From: Chloroflexota bacterium
GTDB lineage: Bacteria; Chloroflexota; UBA6077; FW602-bin22; CADDYW01
Length of the DNA: 55,008 bases
Assembly (NCBI GenBank): GCA_019690095.1
Contig: JADGGD010000006.1
Span: 1 to 55,008, forward strand
Reading direction: 5' to 3'
Part shown: in pieces, positions 33,785 to 42,664 of the stretch
Layout of the letters: each line of letters opens with the position of its first letter
How positions within the stretch are numbered: position 1 is the stretch's first letter
Notes under the pieces: generated by a model
Databases searched by the model: none
What the model saw: the letters and a program-made list of their open reading frames with translations, nothing else
Told to the model about the DNA's origin: nothing
Position numbers and translations under genes: made by a program

Positions 33785-35655
33785 CCTTCCTCGCTCCACT
33801 GGCTCTGCTCTTCGGTCTCTCCCTGCCGGTTGTCATCCTCTTTTACCTGCTCAAGGTCCGGCGGACGCGGCGCGAGGTCTCCAGTGCGCTCCTGTGGGAG
33901 ACCCTGCGCCGCGATCTTGCCGCGCACGAGCCCTGGCAGAAGCTCCGGTGGAGTGTCCTGCTTGTGCTGCAGCTAGTTCTGCTGGCCGCGCTCACGCTGG
34001 CGCTGGCGCGGCCGTCTATTGAGGTCCCCGCGCCCGCCACGCGCTTCGTCGCGCTCATTATCGATACATCCGCGAGCATGCGGGCGACAGATGTCCAGCC
34101 CAGCCGCTTCGAGAATGCCCTCCAGGAGGCGCGGGAGCTGGTGGACAGCCTGCCGGACGGGACAAGCGCAGCCGTCATCGCTGCCGGGGCGACAGCACAG
34201 GTTGTGGTGCCGGAGACGACGGATCGATCGGCCCTGGAGCGTGGCCTCGACGCCCTGCGGCCGACCGACGCGGCCGGTGCTGCGATGGATGCCGCTCTGC
34301 GCATCGCCGGCGCCCTGGCACGCGCGCGGAGCGGTCCAGGGGGAGCCCCGACAATTCACGTCTTCTCTGACGGTGCCTATCCCCATCCATCAGAATGGGA
34401 CAGCCTGGGGGATCTGAATCTGCGGTTTCACCGGGTCGGGACAGATGTTGGCAATCGTGCCATCACTGCCCTGGCAACGCGCTCGAGTGGAGAGACCGGC
34501 GTGCTGACCGACAGCCGGCAGGTGTTCGCCCGAGTTCAGAACTTTGACGACCAGCCAGCCCGGGTGACCCTGACCCTGAGCGCCGATGGCACGACGATCG
34601 AGACGCGTCCGGTGACCCTCCCGCCGAATGGATCGCGTCAGCTCGTCTTTGATGACCTGCCGCCGGACGCGCGCGTCATCCAGCTGCACATTGATCAGCC
34701 GGACGCCCTCGCCGCCGATGATACTGCCGTCCTGGTGCGGTCTGCTCGGCCCACGACGCCGGTCCTGCTGGTAACGCGCGGGAACCTCTTCCTTCAGAAG
34801 GCGCTCCAGTCGATCCCCGGCCTGAGCATCTACCAGGTCTCACCGCGCAGCTATCCTGCAGTCGATACCAGCCCCTACGGGGTGATCGTCTTCGACGGGT
34901 ATACCCCAGACCGCCCGCCGCCGAAGAACGCGCTCATTGTGGACCCGTCAGATGCTCCATGGCTGCCTACTGAGGGGATTGTGCGTGCGCCGCCGATTAC
35001 ACTCTGGCGTAATGATGATCCCACGCTCGCCTACGTGGACCTTCGCTCGATTCAGATCGCCCGCGCCACGAACGTGAAGCTGCCGGACTGGGCGCATCCC
35101 CTGATCGAGTCGAACAGTGTGCCGCTCGGCTTTATCGGTGATAATGGGGGGAGGCGGCTGATCGGGCTGACGTTCGATCTGCGACAGTCCAATCTTCCCC
35201 TCTCGGCCTCGTTCCCTGTTATGATCACGAACTTCATGCGATTTCTGATTCCGCCGACAGTTGCCCAGGCGGCGTCGCTGGCGCCGGGGGCGGCCGCAGT
35301 GATCCAGCCGCGTCCGGGGGTCGAGCGGGTCGTGGTCGACGGCCCCGGCGGGGCACACTGGACGATTGTTCCCTCAGATCAGGTTGTTCGGTTCACGAAT
35401 ACCGATCTGGTTGGCCTCTACCGGGCGACCGAATACATCGGAGCGCAGGCGGTCCAGACCGATCAATTCGCAGTTGACCTGTTCGCGCCGGAGGAATCGG
35501 ATCTCCGGAACCGGGCCCGTCTGACTGACCATGATGCGCCAGGAGGCCTGTCAGCAGCCCGGCCCACACCGGTGATTCACGAGTACGCGTCGTGGCTTCT
35601 CCTCCTGGGGGTGCCGATCATGATCGTCGAATGGTGGTGGTTCCATCGGCGATGA
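33781..35655 (+). CDS. BatA-like membrane protein with VWA domain
   Basis: 624 residues. N-terminal BatA-type anchor with two helices (about 3-24 and 57-77) separated by a basic cytoplasmic loop. The VWA domain (88-255) has a complete MIDAS DTSASM (Asp95, Ser97, Ser99). An Ig-like beta domain follows (255-330), then a GATase-like alpha-beta segment (about 335-500, e.g. YGVIVFDGYTPDRPPPKNALIVD), and a final helix (600-621, WLLLLGVPIMIVEWWWFHRR). Metal-dependent binding of a partner outside the membrane is likely. ATGA overlap with the DUF58 gene makes MoxR, DUF58 and BatA-like a coupled unit. Confidence 0.85.
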   Translation: MTFLAPLALLFGLSLPVVILFYLLKVRRTRREVSSALLWETLRRDLAAHEPWQKLRWSVLLVLQLVLLAALTLALARPSIEVPAPATRFVALIIDTSASMRATDVQPSRFENALQEARELVDSLPDGTSAAVIAAGATAQVVVPETTDRSALERGLDALRPTDAAGAAMDAALRIAGALARARSGPGGAPTIHVFSDGAYPHPSEWDSLGDLNLRFHRVGTDVGNRAITALATRSSGETGVLTDSRQVFARVQNFDDQPARVTLTLSADGTTIETRPVTLPPNGSRQLVFDDLPPDARVIQLHIDQPDALAADDTAVLVRSARPTTPVLLVTRGNLFLQKALQSIPGLSIYQVSPRSYPAVDTSPYGVIVFDGYTPDRPPPKNALIVDPSDAPWLPTEGIVRAPPITLWRNDDPTLAYVDLRSIQIARATNVKLPDWAHPLIESNSVPLGFIGDNGGRRLIGLTFDLRQSNLPLSASFPVMITNFMRFLIPPTVAQAASLAPGAAAVIQPRPGVERVVVDGPGGAHWTIVPSDQVVRFTNTDLVGLYRATEYIGAQAVQTDQFAVDLFAPEESDLRNRARLTDHDAPGGLSAARPTPVIHEYASWLLLLGVPIMIVEWWWFHRR

Positions 35656-35725
35656 CAGGAGCGCGCATTGCCGCTCGAAGCAGAGATCCCCGAGAGTGGG
35701 GAGGCTAGGGTGAAGGCAGGGTCCG

Positions 35726-38560
35726 ATGGAGTTTGAGTTCGCGCGGCCGGAAGCGCTCCTGCTCCTCGGTCTGCTGGTCGTCTTTGTCCTGATTGATCGT
35801 CGGAGCCGCCGCGCGCGTAGCTCGGTCCGCCGCCTGGCCCTGCTGGCGGTACGCTCTATCGGTTTCATCCTGCTCGTCGCGGCACTTGCCGAGCCACTCG
35901 TCTGGACCGGAACAGACACGCTCTCGACGGTCTTCCTCGTGGATCGCTCAGCGAGCGTTTCCGCGTCGGAGCAGCAGCGGGCCATCGCGTGGATTGAGCA
36001 GGCGATCCAGCAGCGGCATCCAGGAGATCGGGCGGCGGTGATCTCATTCGCGGGCGATGCGGCGGTTGAGCAGGGGCTGAGTCAGGCGGCGGGGCCGATT
36101 GCCCTGGATGCCCACCTTGATCAAAGCCACACCGATATCGCGGCGGCATTGCGCCTGGCCCAGGGAGTGCTTCCCCAGGGAGGCTCACGGCGGATCGTTC
36201 TGTTGAGCGATGGCAACCAGAACCTGGAGAACGCGATGGACGAGCTCCCGGCACTCCGCGCGGCGGGCATCCCCATCGATGTGGTTCCGCTCGGAGCCAG
36301 CGCCGGGCCGGAAGTTGCGGTTCGGCGGCTCGATGTACCTTCAGCGATCCACAAAGGCGAGCGCTTTACCATCAATCTGACCCTCAGCTCGACGGTTGAA
36401 ACCTCGGCGCGGGTGCGCTTCCTGATCGATCAGCGACTTGATGCGACCCAGACCTTTGACCTGCACGTCGGCGACAACAGCCTGCTTGTCAGCCATGATC
36501 CCCTGCCCCCGGGCGAGCACACGCTGTCTGTCGTCGTAGAACCGGGGCGGGATACGCTGCCCGAAAACAACGTTGGCTACGCCACGTTTCAGGTGGCAGG
36601 GCCGCCGCGGATCCTCCTGGTCGAGGGCGATCCGGGCGATGCCCGCTACCTCTCGAAGGCACTGGAGGCGGCGGGTTTGACCACGGATGTCGAATCACCG
36701 TCTATCCTCGGCGGCGATGTGGCAAGCCTGCGCCAGTACGATGCGGTCGGGCTGGTGAATGTGCCGGCGACCCGGATCGGTCCGGATGGCCTGATCGCCC
36801 TGCGGTCGTACGTCCAGGATTTTGGCGGTGGACTGGTGGTCATCGGCGGCGATCGGAGCTTTGGCGTGGGCGGCTATGCCCGGACGTCGCTTGAGGAAGC
36901 ACTGCCGGTTTCCATGGACGTGCGCGGCCGCCAGGCGCGGGCGAACGTGGTGCTGATCCTGGTCATTGACACCTCCGGCAGCATGAGTGAGGGGCCGCCC
37001 GGCGCGACGAAGATTGATCTCGCGCGGGAGGCGGCGCTCGGCGCAGTGAACGAGCTGGCCGACCATGATCAGGTGGGCATCATCGCCTTTGACGAGCAGC
37101 CGCGCTGGATTTACCCCACTGCCTTTCTGACCGACCGTCCGGCGCTTCAATCGGCGATCTCGCGGCTGGAGGCCGGGGGCGGCACGGAGATCTTCCCCGC
37201 CCTTCAGCTTGCCTATAACGATATCGTCAACCGACCGGCGAAGGTCAAGCACATCCTGCTGATGACCGACGGCCTCTCCCCATCCGGCGACTACGCGGGC
37301 CTGACGGCGAAGATGCGTGCGCAGGGGATTACCCTCTCAACGATCGCCATCGGGACCGATGCCGACGTTAATCTCCTCCAGAACCTGGCTGACTGGGGCC
37401 GCGGACGCTTCTACGATGCGAGCAATCCCCTGGATGTGCCGCGCTTTGTCCTGACGGAGACGACCGAGGTCGCGCGGGCAGCGGTGACTGAGGAGACCTT
37501 TATTCCTACTACCGTCGACCAGACACCCATTCTTGCAGGCATTACCCGGATCCCGCCGCTCTACGGCTACGTCGCGACGACGCCAAAGCCCGCGGCTGTA
37601 GTGGGCCTGGAATCCCCCGAGCACGATCCGATCCTCGCCCAGTGGCAGTTCGGGCTTGGACGCGCCGTTGCGTTCACCTCGGACGTGACAGCCCGGTGGT
37701 CCGCGTCGTGGGTGACGTGGGATGCGTTCAGCCGCTTCTGGGCGCAGGTCTTCAAGTGGACGGTGCCCGCGCCGCAGAGCCAGAATCTCCAGGTGCGGAC
37801 GACGGTCGCGAATGGACAGGCCCACATCGTTGTCGATGCGGTCGGGAGCGACGGCCAGTATATCAACGACGCCACGACGACAGCGCGGGTGGCGGATCCG
37901 ACGGGCGGCGTGCGGACAGTGGAGCTGGAGCAGGTAGCGCCAGGCCAGTACGCGGCCGATGTGCCGGCCCCCACGCAGGGGGCTTATCTCGTCCAGGTCA
38001 GCCAGAAGACCGCTGATCAATCCACCACCGCTACCCAGACCGCTGGCTTCACGGTTCCGTATTCGCCGGAGTTCGGCGGTCTCCTGACTGATACGGGCTT
38101 TCTCCGCCAGCTTGCCGGGGCGACTGGAGGACGAGTCCTCACTCGTCCAGCCGAGAGCTTCGACCACAACCTGCGGCCGGCCGATGCCGCGCGCCCGGTT
38201 TGGCCGGACCTGATCGCCCTTCTGATTCCGGTGTTCATTCTTGATGTGGCGATCCGGCGACTGCGCTTCGCCCCGGCCGATCTGGCGCCGATCCTGGAGC
38301 GGGTGCGCGGCCGCTGGCTCGGCACGACTGGACCGGCGACCCAGCTGGCCATACGCCTCGCGGCCGTCCGCCGGGCAAGCCGACCGGCGCCGCGGCCGGT
38401 GCTTCGTCTCCAGACACCGCCGGCTGCCCGGCATCCACCGGCGCCCGTTCGCCGTCCCTCCGCGAGCGGCAGTGCAGTGGCGGCGGCCGGACCACCGACC
38501 ACGCGCCTCCTCGCGGCGAAGCGCCGGGCCGCACCGCCGCCGCGGGGTGGCCGACGCTGA
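35726..38560 (+). CDS. Large membrane protein with two VWA domains and a GATase-like domain between them
   Basis: 944 residues. Membrane helices lie at about 7-24 and 40-58 (BatA-like). VWA 1 (66-192) has DRSASVS (Asp73, Ser75, Ser77). Then come a beta domain (193-290), a class I glutamine-amidotransferase-like segment (295-395: RILLVEGDPGDARYLSKALEAAG and GGGLVVIGGDRSFGVGG) without the nucleophilic Cys, and VWA 2 (405-590) with DTSGSM (Asp415, Ser417, Ser419). A beta-sandwich, a helix near 830 and a ~90-residue Pro/Arg/Ala-rich cytoplasmic tail complete it. It lies 70 bp after the BatA-like gene. Two MIDAS sites in one chain suggest bridging of two ligands. Function unknown. Confidence 0.82.
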   Translation: MEFEFARPEALLLLGLLVVFVLIDRRSRRARSSVRRLALLAVRSIGFILLVAALAEPLVWTGTDTLSTVFLVDRSASVSASEQQRAIAWIEQAIQQRHPGDRAAVISFAGDAAVEQGLSQAAGPIALDAHLDQSHTDIAAALRLAQGVLPQGGSRRIVLLSDGNQNLENAMDELPALRAAGIPIDVVPLGASAGPEVAVRRLDVPSAIHKGERFTINLTLSSTVETSARVRFLIDQRLDATQTFDLHVGDNSLLVSHDPLPPGEHTLSVVVEPGRDTLPENNVGYATFQVAGPPRILLVEGDPGDARYLSKALEAAGLTTDVESPSILGGDVASLRQYDAVGLVNVPATRIGPDGLIALRSYVQDFGGGLVVIGGDRSFGVGGYARTSLEEALPVSMDVRGRQARANVVLILVIDTSGSMSEGPPGATKIDLAREAALGAVNELADHDQVGIIAFDEQPRWIYPTAFLTDRPALQSAISRLEAGGGTEIFPALQLAYNDIVNRPAKVKHILLMTDGLSPSGDYAGLTAKMRAQGITLSTIAIGTDADVNLLQNLADWGRGRFYDASNPLDVPRFVLTETTEVARAAVTEETFIPTTVDQTPILAGITRIPPLYGYVATTPKPAAVVGLESPEHDPILAQWQFGLGRAVAFTSDVTARWSASWVTWDAFSRFWAQVFKWTVPAPQSQNLQVRTTVANGQAHIVVDAVGSDGQYINDATTTARVADPTGGVRTVELEQVAPGQYAADVPAPTQGAYLVQVSQKTADQSTTATQTAGFTVPYSPEFGGLLTDTGFLRQLAGATGGRVLTRPAESFDHNLRPADAARPVWPDLIALLIPVFILDVAIRRLRFAPADLAPILERVRGRWLGTTGPATQLAIRLAAVRRASRPAPRPVLRLQTPPAARHPPAPVRRPSASGSAVAAAGPPTTRLLAAKRRAAPPPRGGRR

Positions 38561-38654
38561 GGTGAATGGCCGTCTCTGAGTGACCTTTCCCGGAGGGCAT
38601 CGCTCTTGCCGTGTCGCCTCTCCCGATTCTGCAGAGTAATAGGGGGAGGGGCAG

Positions 38655-39107
38655 ATGGAGTTCGAGCGATTCGGTGATCGGTACGTCCTGCGGCTTGACC
38701 CCGGCGAGAAGGTGGCATCGACGTTGCGGGCCTTCGCCGCGCACGAGAACATCCGCGGCGGCTACCTCGTCGGGTTCGGCGCGTTCAGCCGGGTGCGCCT
38801 CTGCTACTTTGATGCCGATGCAAACGCCTATCAGCCGCACGACCTGGACCATCAGGTCGAGGTCGTGAGCCTCCTCGGAAGCATCGCGTACGGCAACGGG
38901 CACCCGCAGCTGCACCTGCACGCGGCGGTCAGCGATGCCGCCGCGCGCACGTACAGCGGACACCTGAGCGAGGGGACGGTATATCCCACCCTTGAAGTCT
39001 TTCTGACGCCTCTTGCGGGTGAACTGCGACGAGAGCGAGATCCGCGCACCGGTCTTGAGCTGCTCGCGCTGGCGCGCTCCTTCCAGCCTGCAGTGCGGGC
39101 CGCCTAG
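38655..39107 (+). CDS. PPC/DUF296 domain protein
   Basis: 150-residue single-domain PPC (plant and prokaryote conserved) protein. DPGEKVASTLRAFAAHENIRGGYLVGFGAFSRVRL, then HPQLHLHAAVSDAAARTYSGHL with the His residues (about 95-113) that coordinate a metal in family structures, and EVFLTPLAGELRRERDPRTGL. The bacterial members form trimers; the function is not established. In plants the domain follows AT-hooks, here absent. ATG 38655 follows AGGGGGAGGGGCAG. It lies 94 bp downstream of the VWA gene and 330 bp before the next gene. May be monocistronic. Confidence 0.85.
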   Translation: MEFERFGDRYVLRLDPGEKVASTLRAFAAHENIRGGYLVGFGAFSRVRLCYFDADANAYQPHDLDHQVEVVSLLGSIAYGNGHPQLHLHAAVSDAAARTYSGHLSEGTVYPTLEVFLTPLAGELRRERDPRTGLELLALARSFQPAVRAA

Positions 39108-39436
39108 ATCAGACGGCAGGCAGTGGTCTGTCCTGTACTCCCGGGCGGGCAGCAGTCGGACGGCCAATCTGCCTGCCGTGTTCCCGTCCGCAGGTATCTC
39201 TTCCCGGGCACCGGTCTGATGGTCAGGGGATCGATCGCCTCTATCCGTGTGCACGGAGGCGGGCCGGATGCGAGCGATCTGTCTCCTGCCTTGATTTCGC
39301 CTGGCCGAGCGGTGCGTATCTCGGTACGGAATGCCTGTACCCGTCACGGCTCCTGGTCTATCATACGGAGGACGGGCCCGGGCGGCCGCAACGCGGGGCC
39401 GCCCGGCCGGCGATCCGAGATCAGGAGGAACGCGGA
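39108..39436. other. Intergenic stretch with a long perfect inverted repeat
   Basis: No coding region is supported here. Six bases after the PPC stop, ACGGCAGGCAG (39113-39123) is repeated perfectly inverted at 39169-39179, 45 bases apart, with no T-run after it. Further on, TGTACC-17-TATCAT (about 39336-39364) could be a weak promoter, and AGGAGGA (39422-39428) is the ribosome binding site for the oxidoreductase at 39437. Confidence 0.55.
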
Positions 39437-40687
39437 GTGGCAGAGAAGATCCGCCTCGGCATCATTGGTTGTGGGGGCATAGCCCGTTCGCGCCACATCA
39501 CGGGCATGACGATTCTGAAGCGGGCCGGTCTCGACAACTTTGAGGTCACGGCCGTCTGTGACACCGTCGAGGAGAATGCCCAGGCCGTGGCCGCGCACGC
39601 GCGCGAGCAGCAGGGCGCGCAGCCGGTGATCTACCGGGACTGGGAGGAGATGGTCTGCAAGGCACCGATTGACGCCGTCGATATCTGTCTGCCGCACGGA
39701 CTGCACCATGTTGTCGGCATAGCCTGTCTCGAGGCCGGTCTTCACGTTCTGGTCGAGAAGCCTTACACGGTAACGCTCAAGACCGGTCGGGCCCTGGCCG
39801 AGGCGGCCGATCGGGCGGGCAAGGTGCTTGCCGTGGCCGTCCCGCACCGCCGGATGCCGGGCCAGCGTGCTGTCGCGTGGGCGTTGAATGAGGCGCATTT
39901 GATCGGCGAGGTACGGACATTCTTCGCGAACTACACCCAGTGGCGTCCGCCGCGAGCGCCGGAGCAGCTCTCCCCCGCGATGGTCTGGCGGTACAACCGC
40001 GAGATGGGAGGCGGCGCCGGTGTTATCGACTCGGGTTTCCACTTCCTCGATACTATCCGCTATTTCTACGGCGAGCCGGAGCAGGTATATGCTGAGGTCC
40101 GGGCCTATCGCGATGGAGCGCCGGTCGTCGCGCGCGAAGGGATTGCTCACGAGCGGGAAAACACCGTCATGGCACTGTTTAGCTTCAAGAGCGGGGTGAT
40201 CGGAACCTGGTGCTGGTCCTTTGCCGTCGCCGGCAAGGAGACGCGCGATTGCGTGATCAACGGTTCAGAGGGCTCAATCGAAGATACCGGCTACTCCAAT
40301 CGCTTCGTCGTCTATCATCAGTTCATGGGGCCGGGGGAGCTCCGCCGCCGCGACGGGACCTATCTCTCGATGGAGGAGCTGCAGGCGCGCCATCGCCGGG
40401 AGATCGGGCCAGAGCGGGTCCAGCAGCTCTTTCCGAATGGTGTCACTGACCATTTCGCGATCGAGATCTGGGATTTCCTTGACGCCATCGAGCGCGGGCG
40501 CAAGCCCGAGGTGGATGGGTGGGATGGCCTGCGCACACTGGCGCTGGTGGAAGCGATCTACGAGTCGTCGTGGTCCGGGCGCGCCGTGCGGATCGATGAC
40601 CTCCTGGCCGGAGAGGTCCCGAGCGGCTGGCAGCGCGATATCGATGCGTACTGGGACCAGCATCCGGCGCCGCACCTGGTGCGGTGA
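39437..40687 (+). CDS. Gfo/Idh/MocA family oxidoreductase (5)
   Basis: 416-residue oxidoreductase. Fingerprint GCGGIA at 11-16; canonical EKP motif VEKPYTVT (106-113); substrate-domain motif GGGAGVIDSGFHFLDTIRYFYG with His and Asp present. A ~30-residue C-terminal extension follows the last helix. GTG 39437 is placed exactly 8 bases after AGGAGGA. It stands alone on this strand and converges with the FtsK-like gene, only 21 bp between stops. Substrate unknown; similar to glucose-fructose oxidoreductase and dehydrogenases of keto-glycoside loci. Confidence 0.85.
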   Translation: MAEKIRLGIIGCGGIARSRHITGMTILKRAGLDNFEVTAVCDTVEENAQAVAAHAREQQGAQPVIYRDWEEMVCKAPIDAVDICLPHGLHHVVGIACLEAGLHVLVEKPYTVTLKTGRALAEAADRAGKVLAVAVPHRRMPGQRAVAWALNEAHLIGEVRTFFANYTQWRPPRAPEQLSPAMVWRYNREMGGGAGVIDSGFHFLDTIRYFYGEPEQVYAEVRAYRDGAPVVAREGIAHERENTVMALFSFKSGVIGTWCWSFAVAGKETRDCVINGSEGSIEDTGYSNRFVVYHQFMGPGELRRRDGTYLSMEELQARHRREIGPERVQQLFPNGVTDHFAIEIWDFLDAIERGRKPEVDGWDGLRTLALVEAIYESSWSGRAVRIDDLLAGEVPSGWQRDIDAYWDQHPAPHLVR

Positions 40688-40708
40688 CCGTCTGGATTCG
40701 TCGGGATG

Positions 40709-42529
40709 CTACCCGTCATCCAGCTCCGGGTCTGCAATGAGACCATCTGCCCGCAGGCGCTCGATCAGAGCCTCGGCCCTGGCAAAACCCACGCGGAGCT
40801 TTCGCTGGAGGAAACTGGTCGAGAGCCCTGGATATTGCGCGGCCAGTTCACGGGCTGCCGCGTACAGCCGGTCCTCGGCGATCCGGGCCGCTGATGGGAG
40901 GCGGGCGAAGCGCTCCGCGTGATGGTCTGGCCCTCCGTCTGCCGCGGCGCGCGCTGCGGCGACGGTCTGTTTCAGCCAGGCATCGCGGGCCAGTGCCCCC
41001 TGGCCGCGTACCGGCCGAAGGGCATCCGGTGCCAGGTAGAGGAAGTCGCCGCGGCCGAGGAGGCGTTCTGCTCCGGGCGCGTCGAGGATCGTTCGTGAGT
41101 CGACGAGCGAGGAGACTGCGAACGCCAGGCGGGCTGGCAGGTTGGCCTTGATCAGACCGGTCACGACATCCACGGACGGCCGCTGGGTCGCGATGACGAG
41201 GTGAATCCCGGCGGCGCGTCCGAGCTGGGCGAGGCGGCAGATGGAGCGCTCGACATCGTCCGGTGCGAGCATCATGAGATCAGCAAGCTCGTCCACGATC
41301 ACAACCAGCGCCGGCAGCGCCGGTCGGGAGGTCCGATCGGCCCGGGCGTTGTAGGCGAGGAGATTGCGGACGCGGGCGTCGGCCAGGAGATCATACCGGT
41401 AGGCCATCTCGGTCTCGACCTTGCCCAGGACCTCGACCGCCTGCTCCGGATCGGTGACCACCGGCGCCAGCAAGTGGGGGACATCCTCCAACCAGGTAAA
41501 CTCGACCCGCTTGGGATCGATCACGATCACCCGGAGGGCGTCGCGGCCGCGGGTTCGGAGGAGGGTGCCGAGCAGGGCGTTCATAGCAACCGACTTCCCT
41601 GCCCCGGTCGCGCCCGCGATCAGGAGATGCGGGAGCCGCGCGAGGTCGGCGACGATGGGGCGGCCGGCCACGTCGCGGCCGAGAGCGAGCGGGAGAATGC
41701 CGTGCTCGGCCAGGGTAGTGAACTCTGGCTCCGCAAGCAAGGGGGGCAGGAGCACTGGCCGAGGGTGCGGGTTGGGGACCTCGATGCCAATATAGGGCTT
41801 GCCCGGCACCGGCGCCTCAATGCGCAGGGAGGAGACGCCTAGGGCCAGGGCAAGATCGTTCTGGCGCGACACGACCTTCGCGGCGCGGACGCGCTCGCGC
41901 CGGGGTGCATCCTGGCCGCGGACACGCCGGTCGACATAACCGGGGACGATGCCCAGGCGAATCAGCATCGGGCCGACCTCGGCATGGACAACCCGGACCG
42001 GCGCGCCGAACTCGGCAAGGGTTTGTTCGATGATGGCGGCATAGCGGCGCGCGGCGCCGGTCAGACGGGGACGTGGCAGGGGCGGATCATTCTCGGTCGC
42101 AGCCGGTCCGGAGGGGGCTTCGGAAGAGCCGTGGACGGGTGCGGTGCCGGTCCGGGGCTCCGGAACGGCGTGTCGTCCTGGTGATCGGGCAGGCGACCGA
42201 CGTGGGGTGCTGTGGTCGGGGATATTCCGCGCGGTGGAAGTGCGATCCGTTTGTTCACTGCTGGTTGGCGGTGAGGGCGGACCATCCGTCAGCGCCCCGG
42301 CGGGCGGCCGCGACGGCCGCCTCCTGGTCGCGGGTCTCGGCCGCTTCTGAGATGGCACCGGTTCCGGGTCGGTCGCTGGCGGCAGGGCCGTGGCAGTCGC
42401 CTTCTGGATCAGCTGTCCAAGGGCGCGACCGATCCGGTGCGCGAGACTGGCCCCATCAGTTGGTTCTTCCGTTCGAGGGCGGCGGCTAGCAGGGGCCTGG
42501 CGGCCGGCGGAACGTGATGATCTCGACAT
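40709..42529 (-). CDS. FtsK/SpoIIIE-type DNA translocase lacking membrane domain
   Basis: 606-residue DNA pump. The first ~150 residues are Pro/Arg/Ser-rich, disordered, with no hydrophobic segment, whereas classical FtsK/SpoIIIE has four membrane helices. Residues 155-255 match the alpha/beta subdomain, 290-540 the RecA-like motor with Walker A GATGAGKS (306-313), IDPKRVEF, Walker B VVIVDELADLMM (409-420) and IATQRPSVDVVTGLIKANLP. The C-terminal gamma winged helix (about 555-606, STSFLQRKLRVGFARAEALIERL) reads KOPS-like sites. ATG 42529 is preceded by GGAGAG; longer reading to 42832 overlaps the divergent gene. Probably moves DNA in chromosome segregation, reaching the septum through another protein. 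Confidence 0.88.
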   Translation of the reverse strand: MSRSSRSAGRQAPASRRPRTEEPTDGASLAHRIGRALGQLIQKATATALPPATDPEPVPSQKRPRPATRRRPSRPPAGALTDGPPSPPTSSEQTDRTSTARNIPDHSTPRRSPARSPGRHAVPEPRTGTAPVHGSSEAPSGPAATENDPPLPRPRLTGAARRYAAIIEQTLAEFGAPVRVVHAEVGPMLIRLGIVPGYVDRRVRGQDAPRRERVRAAKVVSRQNDLALALGVSSLRIEAPVPGKPYIGIEVPNPHPRPVLLPPLLAEPEFTTLAEHGILPLALGRDVAGRPIVADLARLPHLLIAGATGAGKSVAMNALLGTLLRTRGRDALRVIVIDPKRVEFTWLEDVPHLLAPVVTDPEQAVEVLGKVETEMAYRYDLLADARVRNLLAYNARADRTSRPALPALVVIVDELADLMMLAPDDVERSICRLAQLGRAAGIHLVIATQRPSVDVVTGLIKANLPARLAFAVSSLVDSRTILDAPGAERLLGRGDFLYLAPDALRPVRGQGALARDAWLKQTVAAARAAADGGPDHHAERFARLPSAARIAEDRLYAAARELAAQYPGLSTSFLQRKLRVGFARAEALIERLRADGLIADPELDDG

Positions 42530-42664
42530 TGCTCTCCACTGTCGTGGTGATTGTTCCCCACTATCGTCGTGGGTGGTAGAGGAAATACCGTAAGAAGTAA
42601 AAATTCGGCGCGCCGAGCTCCGGTGGCTCGGGGAAGTCACAGCAGGATGCGCAAGGAGGGAGAG

